Source: RYN-230 sp963760405
GTDB taxonomy: Bacteria > Actinomycetota > Actinomycetes > Streptosporangiales > Streptosporangiaceae
Direction of reading: 5' to 3'
DNA: 64,000 bases
Assembly (NCBI GenBank): GCA_963760405.1
Contig: CAVXCV010000002.1
Location: 496,001 to 560,000 of the forward strand
Below are positions 53,584 to 62,766 of this stretch, piece by piece (the first letter of the stretch is position 1; every line of letters starts with the position of its first letter). The notes beneath the pieces are model-generated. The model made no database searches and had not been told where the DNA came from. It saw nothing but the letters and a program-made list of their open reading frames with translations. Made by a program: the position numbers and the translations under genes.

Positions 53584-54711
53584 TGCCGACGTTGCGCAGG
53601 AGCGGGAGGGACGGCAACGTGGTGGCCCGTCCCGGTCGGCCTGAGATCGTGCTCGAGCAGCGACAGCCCCTACGGCAGCCGCCGCCTGGTCGTGGAGTAC
53701 GACGGGACCACCACGGCCGCCTACGTCTATGACCAGGCCTCGGCGGTGATCGCCGCGGTGTGGCTGGCCAACCACCAGCCGGCCCCGGCGGCCGCAGACC
53801 CGACCCAGGTAACGGCTGGCCAGGCCCCGGTGATCCCGGCCGGGCACACCAAGCATCCTGGCGGCAGGCCGCCGCTGGACCCGCGGACGCTGCGCGCCCT
53901 GTGGTTCGAGGAGGGCGACGGCGTGGCCATCATCGAGGGCGGCCAGCTGCTTGCGGTGGTCCCGGGCTGGTCGGACATGTCCCGGGGGATGCCCGGGTAC
54001 AGCCGGGAGGTGATCGGCCAGACCCCGTTCGCCTGGGCGCTGGACGACGCCATGGACGGGCTCGGCCCGCGGGCGGACCGGGCGGCCGGGTTCTGGCGCT
54101 GGCGGGCCAGTGAGGGAGCGTGGGCGGGTTTCCAGAAGGCGTTCCTCGGGCATCTGCTGGCCCGGCTCGGGCCAGGCGCCCGGTACTGGGACGTCAGCGC
54201 GGGCAAGCAGCCGCTGGCGGGCGTGTCCGAGCGGCCGCCCACCCCGGGCCGCCCGTTCACGGTGCTGTCCACGGTCGGGATGAGCTGCCAGCGGATGCCG
54301 ATGGTCGAGCAGTTCGCCGAGGACCCGACGACCTGCGCCCGGATCGAGCTGGCGCTGGCCACCACCATGCCGAGCCCAGAGGCGGCGCGGATCTTCCTAT
54401 GGCTGGCCCAGTACCCCTGGCGCGCGGTGACCTGGTTCGGGCCCGGCCACACGGTCCGCTGGTATCACGAGCCAGCCACGTTCCCGCTGGGCGGGGGGAA
54501 CACGGCGGTACTGCTGCTGGACGACCCGGGCAAGCTGCCCGGGCCCGAGGTACCTGACCTGTCCGGGTTCTCGTTCGGCGGCGACCCGGTGCGCTGGCTG
54601 TGGGTGCTGCCGATTTCAGAACGGGAACGGCAGTACGCCAAGGAACGGGGATCGGCCAGCCTGGTCAATCAATTGGCCGCGCAGCGCCGTAGCTGGGTGG
54701 TCGGGCAGTAA
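53584..54711 (+). CDS. Suppressor-of-fused (SUFU)-domain protein (frameshifted at the N terminus)
   Basis: About 374 aa. The C-terminal half has the SUFU pattern: LSTVGMSCQRMPMVEQF, RIELALATTMPSPEAARIFLW, WYHEPATFPLGGGNTAVLLLD and LWVLPISERERQYAKERGS. The N-terminal half (GTTTAAYVYDQASAVIAAVW, PPLDPRTLRALWFEEGDGVA) is a conserved module of the same actinobacterial family. The first 25 codons (MPTLRRSGRDGNVVARPGRP) are in another frame from ATG 53584, joined by removing a base near 53661. Function unknown. Confidence 0.7.
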   Translation, partial: CRRCAGAGGTATWWPVPVGLRSCSSSDSPYGSRRLVVEYDGTTTAAYVYDQASAVIAAVWLANHQPAPAAADPTQVTAGQAPVIPAGHTKHPGGRPPLDPRTLRALWFEEGDGVAIIEGGQLLAVVPGWSDMSRGMPGYSREVIGQTPFAWALDDAMDGLGPRADRAAGFWRWRASEGAWAGFQKAFLGHLLARLGPGARYWDVSAGKQPLAGVSERPPTPGRPFTVLSTVGMSCQRMPMVEQFAEDPTTCARIELALATTMPSPEAARIFLWLAQYPWRAVTWFGPGHTVRWYHEPATFPLGGGNTAVLLLDDPGKLPGPEVPDLSGFSFGGDPVRWLWVLPISERERQYAKERGSASLVNQLAAQRRSWVVGQ

Positions 54712-54865
54712 TCTGCCACGCGATAGTTCTTGCCACGCGGTAATTTGCCATCCAGCAGTTTGCCGCGCAGCAGTTTGCCACACAGTTACGGCGCCACGGC
54801 GGCCTTCGTCACGCTAGCTGAAGGTTGATGTCATGCAGGACGACGCCAGCGGCGTCCCGCGGTCG

Positions 54866-55036
54866 TCACGATAGATGCAGGTTGACGCCGAGCAGGACCA
54901 GCCACCAGAGGAAGATGGCCAGCAGCACGGACAGGACGATTTTGAGCACTTGGACATTGAGGTAGCCCTTTTCCCAGGCCACGACGATGCCAATGATGAT
55001 GTAAATCAGAGTTACGAGGCTGACCCGCCGAAACAT
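54866..55036 (-). CDS. Small two-helix membrane protein
   Basis: 56 aa: MFRRVSLVTLIYIIIGIVVA and VQVLKIVLSVLLAIFLWWL-VLLG are two membrane segments joined by a short loop with Trp-Glu-Lys. GGGAG precedes the ATG at 55036. Short proteins like this occur next to cdsA in actinobacteria. No function known. The 154 bp before it contain several gcagtttgcca repeats. Confidence 0.7.
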   Translation of the reverse strand: MFRRVSLVTLIYIIIGIVVAWEKGYLNVQVLKIVLSVLLAIFLWWLVLLGVNLHLS

Positions 55037-55114
55037 TCCAGTTCTCCCGGTTCTCCCCCGACTGGCGTACGAGACGCCCGCAAAGTCCCCCGGCATCGAG
55101 GGGCCAAACGTGAA

Positions 55115-56116
55115 CTAGTGGAGGAAGATCACCAGCAGCAGCCAGACCACCGGGGCGGTGATCAGCAGGGAGTCGAGCCGGTCCAGGATCCCGCCGTGCC
55201 CCGGCAGTATCGAGCCCATGTCCTTGATCTGCAGGTCCCGCTTGATCATGGATTCGACCAGGTCACCGACGGTCGCCGCGAGGAACGCCCCGGCGCCGAC
55301 CAGCACGCCCTGCCAGGCGGCCCCGTGCAGCAGGGTGGTCATCGTGATCGCGCCGCCCGCGAGGCAGGCCAGGGCCGCGCCGCCAAAGCCTTCCCAGGTC
55401 TTCTTCGGGCTGATGGCGGGCACCATCAGGTGCCGCCCGGTGAGGATGCCGGCCAGGTAGCCACCGACGTCGCTGCACACCGCCAGGATGAGGAAGGTGA
55501 GGGTGCGCCGGGCGCCGTCCGCGGGCGCGAGCATGAGCCCGACGAAGGACGCGGGCAGCGCCAGGTAGACCAGGGCGAAGGAGCCCGCCGTGACATCCCG
55601 CAGGTATCCGGTGCTGCCGCCCGCCAGCCGCCAGGACAGCACGGCGATCGTGGTCAGCGCGAGTACAGCCACCAGCGGCCGCTCACCGCGCAGGTAGGCC
55701 AGCACCAGCATGCCCGCGCCGCCCACCGCGACCGGGACCACGGGGAACCGGATGCCGCGGCCGCCCAGGGCCCGGCTCAGCTCCAGCAGCGCCATCCCCA
55801 CCATGGCACCCATGTAGATGAGGAAGGTGAATTTAACGGTGAACAAGGTGAGGATGGCGACGCCGCCGAGGAGCAGGCCCACCGCGATCGCCGCGGGGAG
55901 GTTGCGGCCGGCCCGGACGCCCCTGCCCCTGGCTGGTGCCGCCTGCCCGGCAGCGGGCAGCGGCTGGGTCAGCGGGGCATCCCCCGGCAGCAGCGGGACG
56001 TCGCCCGGCAACGTCGGGGCATCATCGGGCGAGGCAGCGGGTGGCGGGCTGATGGGCGGCGGGCCGGCGGCGGGCTCCGCGCCGCTGCTGGCCTCGCTCA
56101 GCTCGTCGGAACCCAA
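55115..56116 (-). CDS. cdsA: Phosphatidate cytidylyltransferase
   Basis: Membrane enzyme making CDP-diacylglycerol for phospholipids (333 aa). The family signature lies in the C-terminal part: ISPKKTWEGFGGAALACLAG and GDLVESMIKRDLQIKDMGSILPGHGGILDRLDS. About seven helices follow a Pro/Ala-rich N terminus of about 80 residues, likely lineage-specific. The start is TTG, 2 nt after the frr stop, with GAGG near by; it is part of the rpsB-tsf-pyrH-frr-cdsA block. Confidence 0.95.
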   Translation of the reverse strand: MGSDELSEASSGAEPAAGPPPISPPPAASPDDAPTLPGDVPLLPGDAPLTQPLPAAGQAAPARGRGVRAGRNLPAAIAVGLLLGGVAILTLFTVKFTFLIYMGAMVGMALLELSRALGGRGIRFPVVPVAVGGAGMLVLAYLRGERPLVAVLALTTIAVLSWRLAGGSTGYLRDVTAGSFALVYLALPASFVGLMLAPADGARRTLTFLILAVCSDVGGYLAGILTGRHLMVPAISPKKTWEGFGGAALACLAGGAITMTTLLHGAAWQGVLVGAGAFLAATVGDLVESMIKRDLQIKDMGSILPGHGGILDRLDSLLITAPVVWLLLVIFLH

Positions 56117-56118
56117 TC

Positions 56119-56676
56119 TCAGACCTCGAGGAGCTCGGCTTCCTTGTGCCGCAGCAGTTCGTCCACCTGCCCCACGTAGGTGTGCGTCAGCTCCTCGAGT
56201 TCCCGTTCTGCCCGGTGCACCTCGTCCTCGCCCGCCTCACCGCCCTTGATCAGCTTGTCCAGGGAGTCCTTGGCGTGCCTGCGGATGTTCCGGATGGATA
56301 CCCGGCTGTCCTCCGCCTTGTGCCGGGCGACCTTGATGTAGTCCCTCCGCCGCTCCTCGGAGAGCTCAGGGAAGATCACCCGGATGATGGCCCCGTCGTT
56401 GGACGGGTTGACGCCGAGGTCGCTGTTGCGGATGGCCTTCTCGATCGAGCCCAGCGAGGACTTGTCGAATGGCTGGACGATGACCATCCGCGGCTCGGGG
56501 ATGTGGAACGAGGCCAGCTGGTTCACCGGGGTCTGGGTCCCGTAGTACTCGGCCGTGATCTTGGCGAACATGGACGGGTGCGCGCGGCCGGTGCGGATGG
56601 TGGTGAAGTCCTCCTTGGCCACCGCGACGGCCTTCTCCATCTTCTCCTCGGCCTCGAAGAGCGTTTCCTCAATCAC
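56119..56676 (-). CDS. frr: Ribosome recycling factor
   Basis: 185 aa, two-domain protein that splits post-termination ribosomes with EF-G. The three-helix bundle starts with EEKMEKAVAVAKEDFTTIRTGRAHPSMF and ends with YVGQVDELLRHKEAELLEV; the core NPSNDGAIIRVIFPELSEERRR is typical. GTG start. It lies between pyrH and cdsA in the conserved order. Confidence 0.97.
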   Translation of the reverse strand: MIEETLFEAEEKMEKAVAVAKEDFTTIRTGRAHPSMFAKITAEYYGTQTPVNQLASFHIPEPRMVIVQPFDKSSLGSIEKAIRNSDLGVNPSNDGAIIRVIFPELSEERRRDYIKVARHKAEDSRVSIRNIRRHAKDSLDKLIKGGEAGEDEVHRAERELEELTHTYVGQVDELLRHKEAELLEV

Positions 56677-56724
56677 TGCGGCTCCTGTGCGTCCTGTGCC
56701 GTCGCCGGTTCGCGGCGGGCGGGC

Positions 56725-57570
56725 TCAATAGTCCCCGGTGTAGTCGCCGGACCGGCATATCAGCGTGCCGATCTTCTCACCGCGCACCACCCGCGCAACA
56801 TTCCCCTCTTCCATCAGGTCGAAAACGACGATGGGCAGGCCGTTGTCCATGCACAGGCTCACCGCAGTCGCATCCATGAACTTCAGCCCGCGCCGCAGCA
56901 CCTCGCCGTAATCGATCTGGGTGAACCGCACGGCACCGGGAATGGTCCGGGGATCGGCATCATAGACCCCGTCCACCTGGGTGCCCTTGAGCACGGCCTC
57001 AGCCCCGATCTCCAGGGCCCGCTGCGCGGCGCAGGTGTCGGTGGAGAAGAACGGGGCGCCGAGCCCGGCACCGAAAATCACCACGCGGCCCTTTTCCAGG
57101 TGGCGGATGGCCCGGCGGGGAATGTACGGCTCAGCCACCTGACCCATGGTGATCGAGGTCTGCACGCGGGTCTCCACGCCCAGCTTCTCCATGACGTCCT
57201 GGAGAGCGAGGCAGTTGATCACGGTGCCCAGCATGCCCATGTAGTCGGCGCGGGCCCGGTCGATGCCGCGCTCGGCCAGTTGCTTGCCGCGGAACATGTT
57301 GCCGCCGCCGACCACGGCAGCGACCTCGACGCCGTCCGCGACAACGGCCACGATCTCCTTGGCCATGTGGAAGACCACGTCAGGTGAGATGCCGAGCGGC
57401 TCGTTCCCGGAAAAGGCCTCACCGGAGAGCTTGACCACCACCCGGTTCCACCGCCGGTGCACCTTCTCCTCGGGGGAATCGGCGTCCGGCGAGTCCGGGT
57501 AGGTCACCGGGCCGGCCGGAGGCATCTCGCGCACGGCGGCGCCCGCACGATGCGTGGCGCCGCCGTCCAT
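56725..57570 (-). CDS. pyrH: UMP kinase
   Basis: Cytosolic hexameric kinase making UDP (about 281 aa). VVVKLSGEAFSG near residue 45 is the nucleotide-binding start, GGGNMFRG the substrate loop, and VIFGAGLGAPFFSTDTCAAQ with DGVYDADPR the ATP-binding end. Compared with most homologues there are about 40 extra N-terminal residues. The ATG at 57570 is backed by AAGGAGG at 8 nt; the GTG at 57597 is less likely. Confidence 0.95.
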   Translation of the reverse strand: MDGGATHRAGAAVREMPPAGPVTYPDSPDADSPEEKVHRRWNRVVVKLSGEAFSGNEPLGISPDVVFHMAKEIVAVVADGVEVAAVVGGGNMFRGKQLAERGIDRARADYMGMLGTVINCLALQDVMEKLGVETRVQTSITMGQVAEPYIPRRAIRHLEKGRVVIFGAGLGAPFFSTDTCAAQRALEIGAEAVLKGTQVDGVYDADPRTIPGAVRFTQIDYGEVLRRGLKFMDATAVSLCMDNGLPIVVFDLMEEGNVARVVRGEKIGTLICRSGDYTGDY

Positions 57571-57613
57571 GGACCGTCCTCCTTCGCCCGCTGTCACCGA
57601 GTGGCCCTGCCGC

Positions 57614-58453
57614 TCATCCGGCCTGGCCGACCTGGAACCGGGCGAAGGCGCGCACGGTCACACCCTGCTCGCTGAGCAGCTGCTTGATCGACTTCTTCGG
57701 GTCCCGGACAAAGGGCTGCTCGGTCAGCACGATGTCCTTGAAGAAGGCGTTGAGCCTGCCCTCGACGATCTTCGGGACCGCCTGCTCCGGCTTGCCCTCG
57801 TCCCGGGTGATCTGCTCCGCGATACCGCGCTCCTTGGCCACGACGTCGGCGGGTACCTCGTCGCGGGTCAGGTACTGCGGGCGCATCGCGGCCACCTGGT
57901 GCGCCACGTCCTTGGCGGCTTCCGCCGACGGCTGGTCCAGCTGGATCAGCACGCCCACGGTCGGCGGCAGCGCCGGGTCGGACTTGTGCAGGTAGGTGGT
58001 GACGTAACCGCCTTCGAGCAGGGCGTACCGGCCGAGCTCCAGCTTCTCCTTGAGCGAGGCGCTGGCCTCCTCGATGTGCTGCTGGACCGTGCTGCCCGGG
58101 CGGACCTCCAGGCCGAGCAGGGCGAGCCGGTCGGCAGGCCGGCGCTCCAGGGCGACGCTGGCGATCTGCGCCGCGACCGCCTGGAACACGTCGGTCTTGG
58201 CGACGAAGTCCGTCTCGCAGTTGAGCTCAACGAGCACGCCCGCGTCGGTGCCGTCGAGCTGGGCGGTGACCAGGCCGTTACCGGCCGTCCGGCCTGCTCG
58301 CTTGCCCACGTCCTTGGCCCCCTTGAGCCGGAGGATCTCCACCGCGGCGTCGAAGTCGCCATCGGCCTCCGTCAGTGCGTTCTTGCAGTCAAGCATTCCC
58401 GCGGCCGTCTGCTCACGCAGCCGCTTCACGTCCGCGGCGGTGAAGTTCGCCAT
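57614..58453 (-). CDS. tsf: Elongation factor Ts
   Basis: 279-aa guanine nucleotide exchange factor for EF-Tu. N-terminal VKRLREQTAAGMLDCKNALTEADGDFDAAVEILRLKGAKDVGK is the EF-Ts signature, followed by ELNCETDFVAKTD (EF-Ts core). Follows rpsB after 114 bp on the same strand, the usual order. Confidence 0.97.
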   Translation of the reverse strand: MANFTAADVKRLREQTAAGMLDCKNALTEADGDFDAAVEILRLKGAKDVGKRAGRTAGNGLVTAQLDGTDAGVLVELNCETDFVAKTDVFQAVAAQIASVALERRPADRLALLGLEVRPGSTVQQHIEEASASLKEKLELGRYALLEGGYVTTYLHKSDPALPPTVGVLIQLDQPSAEAAKDVAHQVAAMRPQYLTRDEVPADVVAKERGIAEQITRDEGKPEQAVPKIVEGRLNAFFKDIVLTEQPFVRDPKKSIKQLLSEQGVTVRAFARFQVGQAG

Positions 58454-58567
58454 GTCCTCATCTCTCGTGTCTTCGTGCCGGGCAGTTCGTCTGCTGGCCT
58501 CGGCCGGTCATCAGGCCACCGGCGAGCCGGGGCGCTGGCGAGCCGGGAGGCCGGCCGCAGGGCCGGG

Positions 58568-59584
58568 TCAGGCCTGCTCAGCCTCGCCGGACCGGGCGCC
58601 ACCCGCAGCCACGCCAGCCGCTTCGGGCTCGGCAGCCCCTTCGGGCGCGGCCGCCTCAGGCTCGGCCGCCTCAGGCTCGGCCGCCTCGGGCTCGGCCGCC
58701 TCGGGCTGGCTGGCCGCACCAGCGGAGCCATTGGCCTGGTCGGTGCTCTCGGCCGCGGCATCATCGCTGGTGCTCTCGCGCTGCAGCACCGCCAGCTCCC
58801 ATTCGGCCAGCGGCTCTTCGGTGCCGAGTTCGCCGGATCCCGGCGGCCCGGACGGCTTGTCCTCGCCGTCGGCCGCCCCGGTCTGGGCGCCGGCCCGGGC
58901 GATGAGACCGTCCGCAACCGCGTCCGCGACCACCCGCGTCAGTAGTGAAACACTGCGGATGGCGTCGTCATTTCCGGGGATCGGGTAGGTGACCTCGTCC
59001 GGGTCACAGTTGGTGTCCAGGATGGCGATGACCGGGATTCCCAGCTTGCGGGCCTCGCTGACGGCGATGTGCTCCTTCTTGGTGTCCACCACCCAGATGG
59101 CGCTCGGCACCCGCGACATGTCCCTGATCCCGCCCAGCGACCGGTCCAGCTTATCCCGCTCGCGGCGCAGCTGGAGCAGCTCCTTCTTGGTCATCCCGGA
59201 GCCGGCCACGTCATCGAAGTCGATCTCCTCCAGCTCCTTGAGCCGCTGCAGCCGCTTGAAGACCGTGGAGAAGTTGGTCAGCATGCCACCCAGCCACCGC
59301 TGGTTGACGAAAGGCATGCCCACCCGGCGGGCCTGCTCGGCAACCGCCTCCTGGGCCTGCTTCTTCGTGCCGACGTAGAGGATGCTGCCGCCGTGCGCGA
59401 CAGTCTCCTTGATGAACTCGTAGGCGGTATCGATGAACTCGAGGGACTGCTGGAGGTCGATGATGTAGATGCCGTTGCGCTCGGCCAGGATGAATCGCTT
59501 CATCTTGGGGTTCCAGCGCCGGGTCTGGTGCCCGAAGTGCACGCCGCTCTCGAGAAGCTGGCGCATGGTGACAACCGGAGCCAT
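58568..59584 (-). CDS. rpsB: 30S ribosomal protein S2
   Basis: 338 aa. Family core: MRQLLESGVHFGHQTRRWNPKM, IYIIDLQQSLEFIDTAYEFI, WLGGMLTNFSTV and IPVIAILDTNCDPDEVTYPIPGNDDAIRS. The last 75 residues or so are an Ala/Glu/Pro-rich tail (PEAAEPEAAEPEAA repeats) that is unusual for S2. ATG at 59584 with AAAGGGGA upstream; the longer frame to 59776 is not supported. The 260 bp between this and xerC are presumably the promoter region. Confidence 0.96.
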   Translation of the reverse strand: MAPVVTMRQLLESGVHFGHQTRRWNPKMKRFILAERNGIYIIDLQQSLEFIDTAYEFIKETVAHGGSILYVGTKKQAQEAVAEQARRVGMPFVNQRWLGGMLTNFSTVFKRLQRLKELEEIDFDDVAGSGMTKKELLQLRRERDKLDRSLGGIRDMSRVPSAIWVVDTKKEHIAVSEARKLGIPVIAILDTNCDPDEVTYPIPGNDDAIRSVSLLTRVVADAVADGLIARAGAQTGAADGEDKPSGPPGSGELGTEEPLAEWELAVLQRESTSDDAAAESTDQANGSAGAASQPEAAEPEAAEPEAAEPEAAAPEGAAEPEAAGVAAGGARSGEAEQA

Positions 59585-59845
59585 GCCGGTAGTCCCCTTT
59601 CCTGTTGCGCGCCGCGCCTGACCGCGCTGACGCTCTCGGTTATTTCCTGGTGCCCGGACACATCCGCCGCGGCAGGAAAGCCCGCGGACCGGTGGAGTGC
59701 GTCCCGCCGGAAGCCATGACGGCGCCCTGGCGGCGAACGGACACGCGAATTTGGCCGGAAGGCTACCTGTCCGCACGCAGGCGTCCAGGCATGCTTTCGC
59801 GACCCAGGCGCAAGTCTACCTGCTGCGGCCGGTCGCCTGCGGCGG

Positions 59846-60814
59846 TCAGGCCCGGGGATGGGCCTGCCGGTACGCCGCGGCCAGCCGTTCCACCGACACG
59901 TGGGTGTAAATCTGGGTGCTGGCCAGGGACGCGTGCCCCAGGATCTCCTGCACGCTGCGCAGGTCCGCGCCGCCTTCGAGCAGGTGGGTGGCGGCAGCAT
60001 GGCGCAGGCCGTGCGGGCCGCTGTCCGGGACCGCTGGCACGGCGGCGAGCCGCGCGTGCACCACCCGGCGCGCGGTGCGCGGGTCCAGCCGGCGGCCGCG
60101 CGCGCCGACCAGCAGCGCATGCTGGCTGCCCGGGGTCACCAGGACCGGGCGTCCTTCCGCGAACCAGCGCCGCACTGCGCGGTCAGCAGGCAGCCCCAGC
60201 GGCACGGTCCGTTCCTTGCGGCCTTTGCCGAGCACGCGGACCGTCCTGCGGCCATGGTCCACATCACCGATGTCCAGCCCGCACAGCTCACTGACCCGGA
60301 TGCCGGTGGCGTAGAGCAGTTCCATGATCGCCGCGTCGCGGAGCAGCAGCGCCTGGTCCCGGACGCTCAGCCCGCCCCCCGCTGGATGGCCTGGGGCCGG
60401 GATGGCGGCCAGCACCGCGGACATCTGGTCCTGCCGGGCCACCTCGGGCAGCGTGCGGTGCACCCGGGCCGTACCCAGCTGCGGGCCAGGATCGCGGGCC
60501 AGCCACCCGCGGTCCTGCGCGAACGCGGTGAACGTCCGCGCCGCGGCCGCACGCCGGGCCAGCGTGGCGCGGGCCCGGCCCGCCGCGTGCTGCTCCGCCA
60601 GCCAGGTGCGGAGCACCGCGATGTCCAGCTCGTCCACCCGGGACAGGCCGGCCCGGGCGGCATGCTCCAGCAGCGCCCGGACATCACCCTGATACGCCCG
60701 GACCGTGTGCGCCGAGGTCCCGCGCTCCGCGGCGAGATGCCGCCCGAACGCTGCCAGCGCCGCCTGGTAGGCCTCCGGGAGCGGCGCCGGCCCGGACCCG
60801 GCTCCCGGCTCCAT
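59846..60814 (-). CDS. xerC: Tyrosine recombinase XerC
   Basis: 322-aa site-specific recombinase resolving chromosome dimers. All catalytic residues are visible: Arg in ATGIRVSELCGL, Lys in GKGRKERTVPLG, His-x-x-Arg in HGLRHAAATHLLEGG, His in LGHASLAST and the nucleophile Tyr in TQIYTHVSVERL. The N-terminal SAM-like core-binding domain has LAAERGTSAHTVRAYQGDVR. ATG start. In actinobacteria it stands between dprA and rpsB, as here. Confidence 0.94.
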   Translation of the reverse strand: MEPGAGSGPAPLPEAYQAALAAFGRHLAAERGTSAHTVRAYQGDVRALLEHAARAGLSRVDELDIAVLRTWLAEQHAAGRARATLARRAAAARTFTAFAQDRGWLARDPGPQLGTARVHRTLPEVARQDQMSAVLAAIPAPGHPAGGGLSVRDQALLLRDAAIMELLYATGIRVSELCGLDIGDVDHGRRTVRVLGKGRKERTVPLGLPADRAVRRWFAEGRPVLVTPGSQHALLVGARGRRLDPRTARRVVHARLAAVPAVPDSGPHGLRHAAATHLLEGGADLRSVQEILGHASLASTQIYTHVSVERLAAAYRQAHPRA

Positions 60815-60940
60815 GAACCCAGTGTGCGCCCCTCAGCCTCGCCAGCCCGGTATCCCACGCGGGCGGCCAGCTGCGCAGGTTTACCCAGGGCCCGAATCCG
60901 CTTATCCGACCCTGGCTTGCTCCACCGTTCCCCTGGCCGG

Positions 60941-62755
60941 TTACTCCACCGTGACGCTCTTGGCCAGGTTGCGGGGCTTGTCAACGTCGTTGCCGAGCGC
61001 GACGGCAGCGTAGTAGGCGAGCATCTGCAACGGCACGGACAACAGGATCGGGTCCAGCTCGGGCTCGTTCTTGGGCACCCGCACCACATGGTCGGCGAGC
61101 CTGGGATCGAGCTCGGTATGGCTGACCGCCACGATCGGCCCGCGGCGGGCCCGGATCTCGCCCAGCGTGGAGAGGTTCTTGTCCAGCAGGTCGTCGTCGG
61201 GGACGATGGCCACGGTCGGCAGGCCGGGATTCACCAGCGCCAGCGGCCCGTGCTTGAGCTCACTGGCGGGGTAAGCCTCGGCATGCAGGTAGGACACTTC
61301 CTTCAGCTTCTGGGCGCCCTCCCTGGCCACCGGCCAGCCGCGGACCCGCCCGATGAAGAACATGCCCTGGTGCTGGGCCAGCCCGGCGGCGATTTCCGCG
61401 ATGTGCTTCTCGTTAGCCAGCACCTCATCGATCTGATCCGGCAGCGCGCGCAGCCCGGCGACGATGCGCCTGCCGTCGGCCGGGGACATGTCGTGGATAC
61501 GGCCCAGATGCAGGGCCAGCAGGGCGAAGACCACCGCCGTCGCGGTGAAGGTCTTGGTCGAGGTGACCGAGATCTCCGGGCCAGCGTGCAGGTACACGCC
61601 ACCCTCGCACTCCCGGGCGATCGCGCTGCCCACCGAGTTGACCACGCCCAGTACCTGGCCGCCCTTGCGCTTGAGCTCCTGCACCGCGGCCAGCGTGTCG
61701 TAGGTCTCGCCGGACTGGCTCACCCCGATGTACAGCGTGTCCGCCTCCACGACCGGGTTCCGGTAGCGGAACTCCGAGGCTGGCTCGGCCGCGGCCGGGA
61801 TCCGGGCCAGGTCCTCGATGAGCTGGGCGCCCACCTCTCCCGCGTAGTAGGCGGAGCCGCAGCCGAGCACCTTCACCCGGCGGATCTCCCGGGACTGCCG
61901 GGCGTCCAGGTTCAGGCCGCCCAGGTGCGCGGTGTGGAACCGGCTGTCCAGCCGGCCGCGCAGCGCGCGTTCCACCGCTCCCGGCTGCTCGTGGATTTCT
62001 TTCAGCATGAAGTGCGGGTAGCCGTCCGCGTCATAGGAGTGCGTATCGGTGTCGATGACGGATGGCTGCTTGGTGGTCGCGCGCGCGTCCATGGTGGTGG
62101 TACGGAATCCGTCCGCCCGCACGGTGGCGATCTCCCCGTCGTCCAGGTGCACCACCTGGCGGGTATAGCGGACCAGCGCGGCGACGTCGGAGGCCACGAA
62201 CATCTCCTTGTCACCGAGGCCGAGTACCACCGGGCTGCCGTTGCGGGCCGCCACCACCTGGTCCGGGTGGCGGGCATCGAGCACGGCGATGCCGTACGTG
62301 CCGACGACCGAGGTCAGGGCCTGGCGCACGGCCGCCTCCAGGTCATCGGCGGCCGCTGCGGCGATCAGGTGGGCGAGCACCTCGCTGTCCGTTTCCGAGG
62401 CGAACTGTGCTCCCTCGACCATCAGCTTGGCGCGCAGTTCGTCGGCGTTCTCGATGATCCCGTTGTGCACGATGGCCACCGGCCCGCAGACGTGCGGATG
62501 CGCGTTCACGTCGCTCGGCTCGCCGTGCGTCGCCCACCGGGTATGCCCGATGCCAGGGCTGCCCCTGAACCGGGCCGGCAGCCCGGTGGCGAGGTCGGCG
62601 ACCCGCCCTTTGGTCTTGCGCACCCTGACGTCCCCCGTGCCGCTGATCACCGCGACGCCGGCGGAGTCATAGCCGCGGTACTCCAGCCGGGCCAGCCCCT
62701 CCAGCAAGATGGGCACGCAGTCGCGGCCCCCGATGTGGGCGACGATTCCGCACAT
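60941..62755 (-). CDS. glmS: Glutamine--fructose-6-phosphate aminotransferase (isomerizing)
   Basis: 604-aa enzyme making glucosamine-6-phosphate for peptidoglycan and, in actinobacteria, mycothiol precursors. Cys1 nucleophile MCGIVAHIGGRD, glutaminase core RLEYRGYDSAGVAV; the isomerase domain has GCGSAYYAGEVGAQL, SQSGETYDTLAAV, the SIS motif VTSTKTFTATAV and the C terminus ends NLAKSVTVE. ATG start. It is preceded 11 bp upstream by a small conserved gene, so the two are co-transcribed. Confidence 0.97.
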   Translation of the reverse strand: MCGIVAHIGGRDCVPILLEGLARLEYRGYDSAGVAVISGTGDVRVRKTKGRVADLATGLPARFRGSPGIGHTRWATHGEPSDVNAHPHVCGPVAIVHNGIIENADELRAKLMVEGAQFASETDSEVLAHLIAAAAADDLEAAVRQALTSVVGTYGIAVLDARHPDQVVAARNGSPVVLGLGDKEMFVASDVAALVRYTRQVVHLDDGEIATVRADGFRTTTMDARATTKQPSVIDTDTHSYDADGYPHFMLKEIHEQPGAVERALRGRLDSRFHTAHLGGLNLDARQSREIRRVKVLGCGSAYYAGEVGAQLIEDLARIPAAAEPASEFRYRNPVVEADTLYIGVSQSGETYDTLAAVQELKRKGGQVLGVVNSVGSAIARECEGGVYLHAGPEISVTSTKTFTATAVVFALLALHLGRIHDMSPADGRRIVAGLRALPDQIDEVLANEKHIAEIAAGLAQHQGMFFIGRVRGWPVAREGAQKLKEVSYLHAEAYPASELKHGPLALVNPGLPTVAIVPDDDLLDKNLSTLGEIRARRGPIVAVSHTELDPRLADHVVRVPKNEPELDPILLSVPLQMLAYYAAVALGNDVDKPRNLAKSVTVE

Positions 62756-62766
62756 GTCTGCCTCCG

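Noticed and set aside
59846..60814. Tyrosine recombinase as a phage integrase marking an integrated element
   Set aside because: Size, motifs and position between dprA and rpsB are those of chromosomal XerC; no tRNA, att repeats or phage genes.
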